A stretch of DNA of 6,295 bases from Oscillospiraceae bacterium (GCA_017539635.1 JAFYCQ010000120.1:1-6295); one strand, 5' to 3'. Numbered from the stretch's first letter, positions 1 to 6,222 are shown. Notes: generated by a model not told the origin, from the sequence alone. Numbers and translations are program-made.

Positions 1-522
1 ATATATTATATTGTATGCGTCCTCAAGGTTGGGGCTGTTGGCGGCCGCCAGATATATGGAGCCGGTAAGGCTGCTGTTGCCCTGGTAGTCATGAGTGACG
101 TAATAAATGTCGTCCTCGCCCTGCATGAGGGGATAGTTTATGTAAGTATCGTAAACCGAGATCCAGCCCTGGAGGTCTTCGGCCTGGGTCTGGCCGATTT
201 GGCTTTTAATAGCTTCAAAGCTCTGCTCCGGGGTGTTGTTCTCGACAATATCCTGTATTTTAATATCTCCCCAGGTGGAAAACGCGCTGTTGGTGGTATA
301 TGCCGTATCATACAGCGTGTAGCCGCTGAAAACTATAACGGCTGCCGCAAGTATTCCCGCAGCGGAGCTAAGAACGGAGGCTCCGGAGACGGCGACTGCG
401 TCAAGCACGGAAGAAACAGTAGTCTTGGCAATTGCGTGGGTAATTGTATAGCCGGTCTCTTCCGGAGGCAGAGTGCCTTTGAAAAAGTGTTTATAATTAT
501 CTAAGAATTTCGGCCACGCCAT
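1..522 (-). CDS. srtB: Class B sortase, N-terminal part (runs off left edge)
   Basis: Membrane-anchored cysteine transpeptidase of the class B sortase family, acting on the outer membrane face to join sorting-signal proteins to cell wall or to one another. The open frame covers 174 codons with no stop before the window edge. Residues 1-40 are a cytosolic-looking, mostly polar segment, about 45-68 a small-residue-rich hydrophobic segment (membrane anchor), and about 75-115 a linker. The sortase B core then begins: LQGWISV (117-123), INYPLMQGEDD (128-138), YYVTHDYQG (140-148), GSIYLAAANS (154-163) and NIIY (171-174). In relatives this last motif is followed at once by GHxM with the catalytic His, so that His and the later Cys and Arg lie outside the window. 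The start at 522 is set by a strong AAAGGAGG 7 nt upstream. It sits 39 nt after the SipA-like gene, surely in one operon with it. That pairing favours a pilus-polymerising rather than haem-protein-anchoring role, which is inference. Confidence 0.88.
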   Translation of the reverse strand, partial: MAWPKFLDNYKHFFKGTLPPEETGYTITHAIAKTTVSSVLDAVAVSGASVLSSAAGILAAAVIVFSGYTLYDTAYTTNSAFSTWGDIKIQDIVENNTPEQSFEAIKSQIGQTQAEDLQGWISVYDTYINYPLMQGEDDIYYVTHDYQGNSSLTGSIYLAAANSPNLEDAYNIIY

Positions 523-529
523 TGCAGCG

Positions 530-537
530 CCTCCTTT
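530..537 (-). promoter_or_regulatory. Ribosome binding site of the sortase gene
   Basis: AAAGGAGG on the minus strand with a 7-nt spacer to the ATG at 522-520. It is the strongest Shine-Dalgarno in the window and decides the sortase start. It is clearly stronger than that of the upstream SipA-like gene, so the sortase may be translated more efficiently from the shared transcript. Confidence 0.85.
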
Positions 538-561
538 CTATTATTTATTCCGAACATGATG

Positions 562-1206
562 TTATATGGTAGTCCTGCGCATGAGACCGATGACCGTACC
601 CATTATCTCGCTCTTGTTCACCGGGCCGAAATACCGGCTGTCCTCGCCGCCCTTGCGGTAATCGGAAAGGACGAAGCACTCGCCCTCTCCCAAAGTCAGG
701 GGGTAGGTGGTGTAGCCCTCATAGGCCAGGGTGGAGTAGAAGATGTTGGTCTCCGTAAGGGCGTTGCCGTTTACCACGAGGCCGCCGTATTCCGGAATGT
801 TCACCTCGTCGCCCTGCACGGCCACGACTCGGCCCACATACTTCGTGCCGCCCTTGCTGAACACGATGACGTCCTGGAACTTGACGTCCTTGTCCAGCCG
901 GTAGAACAAAAGCAGGTCGCCGGCGTCTATCCGGGGGTACATGTCCGCGTTGGGCATTCTCACCAGGCCGATTATCACGAAAAACATTACCCAGAGCACG
1001 GCCACAAAGATAACGAGCCTCAGGAGAAATGTCTGAACGTGGCGGAAAGTCTTTTCGTCCCTCTTGGACTGCTTTTCCCGCTTCTGGAGCTTTTCCTCCT
1101 CGGGGGTCAGCTCCCGTTCTTCTTCGGTGTTTTCGGTCTCCTGCGTTTCGGGCTCGGCAATATTCTGTTCTTCCTGTATGTTCACAGTCGCGTTTTCTTC
1201 ATACAT
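562..1206 (-). CDS. SipA-like catalytically inactive signal peptidase I homologue
   Basis: 214-aa type I signal peptidase fold protein that has lost its catalytic dyad. Residues 1-57 are a Glu- and Lys-rich cytosolic extension and about 60-82 a single membrane segment. The extracellular signal peptidase boxes follow: MPNADMYP (84-91) where active enzymes have a Ser-Met-x-Pro motif, GRVVAVQGDEV (125-135) where they have Lys-Arg-Val, and SDYRKGGEDSRYFG (181-194), a slightly altered GDNR...DSR.FG box. Thus Asp88 replaces the nucleophile Ser and Gly125 the general-base Lys, so normal signal peptide cleavage is not expected. The rest of the fold is well kept, with no frameshift, arguing for selection on a non-proteolytic role. 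From memory, S. pyogenes SipA, needed for pilus polymerisation alongside a class B sortase, has the same Asp and Gly replacements. The 37-residue spacing here matches its Asp48/Gly85. Start: first ATG after an in-frame stop, with a weak GGAAAG 10 nt upstream. Stop TAA. Automated pipelines would probably call it signal peptidase I (lepB). Confidence 0.88.
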   Translation of the reverse strand: MYEENATVNIQEEQNIAEPETQETENTEEERELTPEEEKLQKREKQSKRDEKTFRHVQTFLLRLVIFVAVLWVMFFVIIGLVRMPNADMYPRIDAGDLLLFYRLDKDVKFQDVIVFSKGGTKYVGRVVAVQGDEVNIPEYGGLVVNGNALTETNIFYSTLAYEGYTTYPLTLGEGECFVLSDYRKGGEDSRYFGPVNKSEIMGTVIGLMRRTTI

Positions 1207-1216
1207 TTCGACGCAT

Positions 1217-1222
1217 CTTTCC
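1217..1222 (-). promoter_or_regulatory. Weak ribosome binding site of the SipA-like gene
   Basis: GGAAAG on the minus strand, 10 nt before the ATG at 1206-1204. It is a poor match and slightly far away, and it lies immediately next to the 3' arm of the hairpin at 1223-1261. No in-frame ATG, GTG or TTG lies between 1206 and the upstream in-frame stop, so this start is the only reasonable one. Confidence 0.5.
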
Positions 1223-1261
1223 GGGTCTTGAACATGTGTTAAGCGCTCTTATTTAAGACCC
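1223..1261 (-). repeat. Inverted repeat abutting the SipA-like Shine-Dalgarno
   Basis: GGGTCTT and AAGACCC form a perfect 7-bp stem (arms 1261-1255 and 1229-1223) around a 25-nt loop. On the minus-strand transcript the 3' arm ends at the base before GGAAAG. It is not followed by a U-run, so it is not an intrinsic terminator. A role in controlling ribosome access is possible but inferred. Confidence 0.5.
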
Positions 1262-1263
1262 TG

Positions 1264-1387
1264 CCGCAATTCGATTTGTTCCCTTTGCGACGGTTTTTTG
1301 TCGAAAAAACACTTCTGCAGGCTTACCTGTTTTCATTATACAGGGCTTGCGTCAAAGAAACCGTCTAAGGTCGCAGGCAAATTGCGG
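1264..1387 (-). repeat. Nested inverted repeats, possible structured leader RNA
   Basis: Three nested stems can be drawn. The outer stem is CCGCAATT with AATTGCGG (1264-1271 and 1380-1387, 8 bp). The middle stem is GACGGTTT with AAACCGTC (1289-1296 and 1358-1365, 8 bp). The apical hairpin spans 1317-1350 and is closed by CCTGT/ACAGG (1326-1330 and 1340-1344) plus shorter flanking pairs. A separate perfect 7-bp hairpin, GTTTTTT-CGAC-AAAAAAC on the minus strand (1310-1293), uses bases also needed by the middle stem, so the two cannot coexist. The element lies wholly within the predicted leader of the SipA-like/sortase unit. I do not recognise it as a known riboswitch class. A degenerate palindromic mobile element is an alternative. 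Confidence 0.55.
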
Positions 1388-1451
1388 TTTTTTGATTATT
1401 TTTAGTTGGGAAAACTGGAAATATTATACCTATCGCCAATTATACATGTAC

Positions 1452-1480
1452 ATTATAGGCAAATGAAACTCATTTTTCAA
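1452..1480 (-). promoter_or_regulatory. Sigma-A-type promoter of the SipA-like/sortase operon
   Basis: On the minus strand, TTGAAA (-35, 1480-1475) and TATAAT (-10, 1457-1452) are separated by exactly 17 nt: a 5/6 and a 6/6 match to the housekeeping consensus. An A-tract and general AT richness just upstream (about 1481-1510) resemble an UP element. Transcription would start near 1445. The spacer contains a 15-nt dyad (1461-1475), so the promoter may have a repressor or activator site inside it. Confidence 0.75.
1461..1475. promoter_or_regulatory. Dyad within the promoter spacer, candidate operator
   Basis: AAATGA and TCATTT are perfect 6-nt inverted arms around a 3-nt centre, located between the -35 and -10 hexamers and touching the -35. 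A symmetric site in this position is a classic place for a dimeric regulator. Short AT-rich dyads also occur by chance, so this is only suggestive. Confidence 0.35.
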
Positions 1481-1525
1481 GCTTTTTTTATCATAATCAC
1501 TAAAAAATATACAATTACTATTCAT

Positions 1526-4500
1526 TTACTGCATTAAAGCAGCGCTGTAATCCCGGATGAACCGGACGGCCTGCCCCGTCACGTCCTTGCCCGGCCGGAG
1601 CTTCAGCGTAACGGCGGGGGTGCTGCCGGCATCGACCCGCAGTCTGCCCTTGTACTCCTCCCGGGAGTAGAGGGCGGAGATCTTTTCCATGCTGAACTCC
1701 TCCAGCTTAAAGCGCAGCAGTCCCTGCCGCTGGGTCACCTCGGAAATGCCGGCCTTCGCCGCCTCGCCCCGCATCAGGGCGATGTATATTAGTGCGTTTA
1801 CCTCCCTGGGCGGCTCGCCGTAGCGGTCTATGAGCTCGTCGGTCATGTCGTCGGCGTCCTCCTCGCTCCTTACGTGAGCTATGCGGCGGTAAATGTCCAT
1901 CCTCTGCTCGGCGGAGGGGATGTATCTCTCCGGGATGTAGGCGGAAACGGTGAGGTCGGCGGAGCACTCGGTCTTTATCCGCGGCTTTTCGCCCCGCTCC
2001 TCAAGTACGGCGTCCTCCAGAAGCTGGAGATACATGTCGTAGCCCACGCTCATCATGTGCCCCGACTGCTCGGCGCCCAGGATGTTCCCCGCGCCCCTTA
2101 TCTCCAGGTCACGCATGGCGATCTTGAAGCCGGAGTTGAACTCGGCGAACTCCCGTATGGCGGAGAGCCTTTTGGCCGCCGTCTCCGTGAGCACCTTTCC
2201 CGGGCGGTAGGTGAGATAGGCGAAGGCCCGCCGGGGGCTCCTGCCCACCCGGCCGCGTATCTGGTGCAGCTGGGCAAGGCCCAGCCGGTCTGCGTCTTCT
2301 ATTATAAGAGTATTAACGTTGGGGATATCTATGCCTGTTTCTATTATAGTTGTGCATACGAGTATCTGTGTCTCTCCCTCGGAAAGGCGGCGCATGGCGT
2401 TTCCCAGCTCCTCCTCGTCCATTTTGCCGTGGGCGATGTCCACGGCGGCCTCCGGCAGCAGTTCCCGTATCTTTGCCGCCGTGCGGGTTATGGTCTCCAC
2501 CCGGTTGTGGAGGTAATAGACCTGCCCGCCCCGGCTCAGCTCCCGGCTCACGGCGTCCCGGATGACTCCCCAGTCGTGCTCCAGCACATAGGTCTGCACC
2601 GGCAGCCTGTCCTGGGGCGGCTCCTCTATGGTTGACATGTCCCGTATGCCCGAGAGGGCCATGTTCAGCGTTCTGGGTATGGGCGTGGCGGAGAGGGTGA
2701 GAACGTCCACGTTCCGGGCTATCTCCTTAAGTCTCTCCTTGTGGGCAACGCCGAATCTCTGCTCCTCGTCCACCACCAGAAGGCCCAGATCCCGGAATTT
2801 CACGTCCCGCTGCAAAAGCTTGTGGGTGCCGACTATTATATCCGCCGAGCCGTCGGCGGCGGCTTTGAGCGCGCTTTTCAGCTGATTTGCCGTGCGGAAG
2901 CGGGAGAGCACCTCCGTTTTCACCGGGTAGCCGGAAAAGCGGTTCACGATAGTGGCGTAATGCTGCTGGGCCAGCACCGTGGTGGGCACAAGTATGGCCG
3001 CCTGCTTGCCGTCCAGCACGCATTTCATAACGGCTCTCAGGGCCACCTCGGTCTTGCCGTAGCCCACATCGCCGCATAAAAGTCTGTCCATGGGGGCGGG
3101 GGCCTCCATGTCTCTTTTTATCTCCTCCACCGCCCTGAGCTGATCCTCGGTCTCGGCGTAGGGGAAGGTCTGCTCAAATTCCCGCTGCCAGACGCTGTCG
3201 GGGGAGAAGGCAAAGCCCGGCGTCCGCTTTCTCTCCGCCTGCAGGGCGACGAGGCTTCTCGCCAGCTCCTTCACGGCGCCCCTGGCCCTGGTCTTGGCCC
3301 TGGACCAGTCGGCGCCGCCCATTTTTGAAAGGCGGACTGCCGAATCCTCGCCCCCGGCGCCTATGTATTTCGTCACGGCGTCCAGCTGGGTGGCGGGGAC
3401 GTACAGAACGTCGGTGCCGGCGTAGGCTATACGGACGTAGTCCTTTTCCACGCCGTCTATCTTCCGCTTCACTATCCCCTCGAACCGGCCGATGCCGTAG
3501 TGCTCGTGCACCACCAGGTCGCCCACGGAGAGGTCGGAAAAGCTCTCCAGCTTCTTTTTGTTCTTCGCGGCCTTTTTCCGGAAATTGCCCCGGCCGGAGA
3601 TTATCTGCCCCTCGGTAATAACGGCAAGCTTAAGCTCCGGGTATTCAAATCCGGCGGAAAGCCCGCCCAGGGCTATGGCGCAGGTGCCGGCAGGGGGGAG
3701 GGTGGCGAGCTTTAAGTCCAGAACGGCCTTAATGCCCTGGCCCTCCAGATATTCCAGCAGCGTTTCCGCGCCCCGCTTTTCCCGGCAGAGCACCACGGTG
3801 TTTTTGCCCGTCTTCGTGTAGTGGGCTATGTCCCCGGCGGCCGTCTCCAGGCTGCCGCCGTAAGAGGGCAGCTGCTTGGCCGTAACGGTGAGCAGCGTCT
3901 TCGGCTTCACCGGGTAGTCCGCCGCCGTAAAGGCGTCCATCATTATAAGGGGATAGTCGGAAAGCCTTTCCATAAGGCTCTCAAAGGGCTCGAAAAATCC
4001 GCCCCCGGGGAAAACCGTGCCCCCCTCGGCAAGTCCGGTTACATCCTCCCCCAACTGCCAGGCGTAGTTTTTGGCCCGCTCGGCGCACCGCCCCGGCTCG
4101 GAGACGATGACAACGGCGTCTTCATTTAAATAATCAGCCGCCGAGGCCATGGGGTAAAGCAGCTCCATATATTTGTCCGCCGCCGGCAGGCCCCGGCGCG
4201 TCCGTAAGCGCTCGATATCCCGCATGAGGCAGGAAAGCTGCTCCGGCATGGTGTTTTTCCTGCGGGAGAGCTTGTCATGGGCCCGTGAAAGCTTGTCGGC
4301 CAGGGCTTCGGGGCCTCCCCCGGCGGATATGAGAGCCTCACAGGCGGGGAGGATCACGGCCTTTTCCGTCATCTCCACTCTTCTCTGGGTGGACACGTCG
4401 AAAAAGCCCATGGAATCGATATCGTCCCCGAAAAACTCGCACCGCACCGGGTTTACATAACTCGGAGAAAAGATGTCGATGATACCGCCCCGCAATGCAA

Positions 4501-5017
4501 ACTGCCCCGGCCCCTCCACCTGCTCGGAGCGGGTGTAGCCGGCGTCGGCAAGGCGAACGCAGAGCTCTTCCAGATCGTAGGTTTTTCTGCTGTCCAGAAG
4601 AAAGGCGCTGTCAGAAAGCACCTCCGGCGGCAGCGTCCTCTGCATGACGCCGTCCACCGAGGCGCAGACTATGGGCGCCCGGCCCTCCTTCATGGCGTAA
4701 AGGGCGGCTATCCTCTCCTGCTCTCCGGCGCGGGACGCTCCGTCCACATTGGCGAAAACGAAATCCCTGGAGAGGAGCGAGACCGGCTCCCTCCCGGTAA
4801 GGGAGAAGAGGTCGGCGCTCATGCGCTTCACCGCCTGCTCGTCGTGGCATATCACCAGCATCGGGCGGGAGACCGCGGTGTGAACGGCGGCGGCGGCAAC
4901 GGCGTAATGCACGCCCCCCAAGCCGGAAACGACGCCGGGGCACGCCCCGGCGTCTATTGCCGAAATGAGCTTTTCAATTACGGGTTCTTCGCAGACAGCG
5001 CGAATGAGAGAATCCAT
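1526..5017 (-). CDS. mfd: Transcription-repair coupling factor Mfd
   Basis: Complete 1163-aa Mfd, a cytoplasmic ATP-driven DNA translocase that removes RNA polymerase stalled at lesions and recruits UvrA for nucleotide excision repair. The N-terminal third is the UvrB-homology region (about 1-350), with a UvrB-like segment at about 165-215 (FALRGGIIDIF, EFFGDDI). The RNA polymerase interaction domain follows at about 495-560 (VGDLVVHEHYGIGRFEGI). The RecG-like helicase core has GDVGYGKT Walker A (649-656), DEEQ (750-753), SATPIPRT (776-783) and QIRGRVGR motif VI (919-926). The TRG region is at about 945-1000 (FKIAMRDLEIRGAGNILG) and the C-terminal TRCF domain at about 1020-1160. Length is normal and all motifs are intact. 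The frame stays open 50 codons upstream, but the MDSLIR start at 5017 is preferred: it has AAAGGA 5 nt upstream, matches the family's length, and avoids overlapping the SLH gene, which stops 2 nt before. It is probably translationally coupled to that gene. Stop TAA. Confidence 0.97.
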   Translation of the reverse strand: MDSLIRAVCEEPVIEKLISAIDAGACPGVVSGLGGVHYAVAAAAVHTAVSRPMLVICHDEQAVKRMSADLFSLTGREPVSLLSRDFVFANVDGASRAGEQERIAALYAMKEGRAPIVCASVDGVMQRTLPPEVLSDSAFLLDSRKTYDLEELCVRLADAGYTRSEQVEGPGQFALRGGIIDIFSPSYVNPVRCEFFGDDIDSMGFFDVSTQRRVEMTEKAVILPACEALISAGGGPEALADKLSRAHDKLSRRKNTMPEQLSCLMRDIERLRTRRGLPAADKYMELLYPMASAADYLNEDAVVIVSEPGRCAERAKNYAWQLGEDVTGLAEGGTVFPGGGFFEPFESLMERLSDYPLIMMDAFTAADYPVKPKTLLTVTAKQLPSYGGSLETAAGDIAHYTKTGKNTVVLCREKRGAETLLEYLEGQGIKAVLDLKLATLPPAGTCAIALGGLSAGFEYPELKLAVITEGQIISGRGNFRKKAAKNKKKLESFSDLSVGDLVVHEHYGIGRFEGIVKRKIDGVEKDYVRIAYAGTDVLYVPATQLDAVTKYIGAGGEDSAVRLSKMGGADWSRAKTRARGAVKELARSLVALQAERKRTPGFAFSPDSVWQREFEQTFPYAETEDQLRAVEEIKRDMEAPAPMDRLLCGDVGYGKTEVALRAVMKCVLDGKQAAILVPTTVLAQQHYATIVNRFSGYPVKTEVLSRFRTANQLKSALKAAADGSADIIVGTHKLLQRDVKFRDLGLLVVDEEQRFGVAHKERLKEIARNVDVLTLSATPIPRTLNMALSGIRDMSTIEEPPQDRLPVQTYVLEHDWGVIRDAVSRELSRGGQVYYLHNRVETITRTAAKIRELLPEAAVDIAHGKMDEEELGNAMRRLSEGETQILVCTTIIETGIDIPNVNTLIIEDADRLGLAQLHQIRGRVGRSPRRAFAYLTYRPGKVLTETAAKRLSAIREFAEFNSGFKIAMRDLEIRGAGNILGAEQSGHMMSVGYDMYLQLLEDAVLEERGEKPRIKTECSADLTVSAYIPERYIPSAEQRMDIYRRIAHVRSEEDADDMTDELIDRYGEPPREVNALIYIALMRGEAAKAGISEVTQRQGLLRFKLEEFSMEKISALYSREEYKGRLRVDAGSTPAVTLKLRPGKDVTGQAVRFIRDYSAALMQ

Positions 5018-5019
5018 GT

Positions 5020-6201
5020 TTATCCTTTCGCATACTGTGAGTATCTCAAGCCGATGACCGCCGCTTCGCAGCGGGTCACGGGATCGAGGGGATCTATTGT
5101 CGAGTCGGTCTTTCCCGTTATTATCCCGTTCAGGCAGGCCCAGGCCAGGGCGTCGGAAGCCCAGCAAGACACCTGGTCTGCGTCCTTCCAGGCCATGCTT
5201 TCGCCGCCGGCTGCGTCATACTCCTCTCCGCCCGTGCGGAAGAGCATCACCGCCGCCTGTTCCCTCGTCCAGGGCTCATCGGGGCGGAAGCAGTCGTTTT
5301 CATCACCTAAAACGATTCCCCGGGCTCTTGCCCACAAAAGGGCGGGGGCATAGGAAGCGTCCTCGGATACATCTTTAAATAGTTCCGTGTCCTCCGGCGC
5401 CTTCGGCGACCCGGCGGCCTTCCAAAGAGCGGTGACGGCGGCGGCCCGCGAAACGATCTCCCCGGGGCGGAAATACCCGCCCTCGTAATTGCTCAGCAGC
5501 TTGTTTTTGAGACAGAACTCAACGCCCTCCTGATACCAGGGGAGAGGCGGCATCGGGCTTTCCTCACCCTCCTCCAGATAAATCCAGGGTATGTAGATGT
5601 GGTTCATGGCCTGTATCCAGGTCTGGCCGTTGGCTCTTTTCAGATCCAGAGCGTTTATCTGCGTGTCGCGGGTCCGCTGGCGATTTCCGCTGTTGGGACT
5701 CATTATTGAGCTTACGCAGCTTATGACGTAATAATTCCCGTCGTGTTTTCCCAGATACATCATCTGGTGGCCGGGGAAGGTGAGAAGAGTGCCGGGGAGC
5801 ATTTCGTCCAGAATGGCCTCTTTGGTCTCCGTGCCCATATATGTCGCGTCGATTTTCGGCATGGACAGCGGCCACTGCCAGTTGCCGTTTCTCGGCAGGT
5901 CGATGCCGAAGCAGGCGTAAACGTTCCGCAGGTAGCTGGTGCAGTCCTCGTTGTTCAGGCCTCCGCCCCAGCCGTAGGCGTCGCCTAAAGCCCCCAGCGC
6001 CACCATGCAGATGTTTTCGGACGTAAGGGGAAGGTATCCCTCGCTTACGTTTTCTTTTGCGTTAATAAGGGCGGGGACTTTCTTATAGCCTCCGTCGTCC
6101 CGCCTCACCGGCAGATACACGGCGTAATTGTGCAGCGGCAGGCGGTTTATTACCAGCTCGTCCGGCTCCAAGCTGTCTATCCTCTCCAGCACCGTGACCA
6201 T
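5020..6201 (-). CDS. NlpC/P60 (C40) cell-wall hydrolase with three SLH repeats, main open part
   Basis: Secreted-type peptidoglycan endopeptidase bound to the cell wall; 393 codons from the first ATG after an in-frame TAG. Residues 1-60 resemble the end of the SH3b region of SH3/NlpC-type hydrolases (YAVYLPVR, then GYLPLTSENI). The C40 domain spans about 60-205: YGWGGGLNNEDCTSYLR holds nucleophile Cys87, GHQMMYLG holds His145, and NGQTWIQAMN is a family-typical late motif. The third polar residue is unclear: after YYVI, where relatives often have His, there is Ser161. A Pro/Glu linker (209-220) leads to three SLH repeats at about 222-262, 280-322 and 345-390 (GYFRPGEIVSRAAAV; CFRPDEPWTREQAAV; TIDPLDPVTRCEAAV), which in this family bind pyruvylated secondary wall polymer. 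The ATG at 6201 has no ribosome binding site and the protein lacks a signal peptide from there, so the native protein surely begins beyond the right edge. It ends 2 nt before mfd, probably co-transcribed. Confidence 0.85.
   Translation of the reverse strand: MVTVLERIDSLEPDELVINRLPLHNYAVYLPVRRDDGGYKKVPALINAKENVSEGYLPLTSENICMVALGALGDAYGWGGGLNNEDCTSYLRNVYACFGIDLPRNGNWQWPLSMPKIDATYMGTETKEAILDEMLPGTLLTFPGHQMMYLGKHDGNYYVISCVSSIMSPNSGNRQRTRDTQINALDLKRANGQTWIQAMNHIYIPWIYLEEGEESPMPPLPWYQEGVEFCLKNKLLSNYEGGYFRPGEIVSRAAAVTALWKAAGSPKAPEDTELFKDVSEDASYAPALLWARARGIVLGDENDCFRPDEPWTREQAAVMLFRTGGEEYDAAGGESMAWKDADQVSCWASDALAWACLNGIITGKTDSTIDPLDPVTRCEAAVIGLRYSQYAKG
5023..5028 (-). promoter_or_regulatory. Ribosome binding site of mfd
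   Basis: AAAGGA lies 5 nt before the mfd ATG (5017) and overlaps the last codons of the SLH hydrolase gene. This fixes the mfd start at MDSLIR rather than the longer open frame and implies translational coupling with the upstream gene. Confidence 0.7.
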
Positions 6202-6222
6202 AGTAAGATACCGGCGTCTCGT

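Larger units (their letters stand above)
1207..1525 (-). promoter_or_regulatory. Intergenic region: promoter and long structured leader
   Basis: This 319-nt AT-rich stretch between mfd and the SipA-like gene contains no convincing protein gene on either strand. Reading along the minus strand it holds, in order: an A/T-rich tract just upstream of the promoter, the sigma-A-type promoter at 1480-1452, three TATAAT hexamers in about 35 nt, a nested inverted-repeat structure (1387-1264), and a second hairpin (1261-1223) that ends directly at the weak Shine-Dalgarno of the SipA-like gene. The implied 5' leader is about 240 nt, much longer than needed for initiation, which suggests post-transcriptional control. 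No strong GC-rich hairpin plus U-run follows mfd, so read-through from mfd is possible. Confidence 0.6.

Noticed and set aside
1182..1235. 17-codon leader ORF overlapping the start of the SipA-like gene in another frame
   Set aside because: It has no convincing ribosome binding site, and its basic translation is what such a short chance frame could give; not supportable without comparison to relatives.
556..1242. 228-codon open frame on the plus strand opposite the SipA-like gene
   Set aside because: It is the antisense shadow of a clear signal peptidase homologue, has low-complexity Leu/Gly/Phe-rich translation with no recognisable domain, and no good ribosome binding site.
1304..1350. Apical hairpin plus T6 run (1309-1304) as an intrinsic terminator or attenuator on the minus strand
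   Set aside because: The U-run begins about 7 nt after the stem and the stem is interrupted, so it is a poor terminator; attenuation remains only a possibility covered by the leader finding.
1335..1356. Second promoter with TATAAT at 1340-1335 and TTGACG at 1354-1349 on the minus strand
   Set aside because: The hexamers are only 9 nt apart, far too close for sigma-A, and no good -35 exists at 16-18 nt.
1281..1387. Possible c-di-GMP-I (GEMM) riboswitch because of a GACGCAAGCC string on the minus strand
   Set aside because: The short string resembles the GACGCAAAGCC core, but the expected CACAGGGCAAACC-like partner and the second helix with its conserved loop are not present in order.
1264..1393. 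Large hairpin followed by TTTTTT (1388-1393) as a plus-strand intrinsic terminator
   Set aside because: No plus-strand gene exists to be terminated, and the outer stem has long unpaired interior loops; on the minus strand the structure is not followed by a U-run.
5018..5167. 50-residue N-terminal extension of Mfd
   Set aside because: It overlaps the SLH gene in another frame, is Arg/Gly-rich shadow sequence, and the start at 5017 has a good ribosome binding site and the family's normal length.
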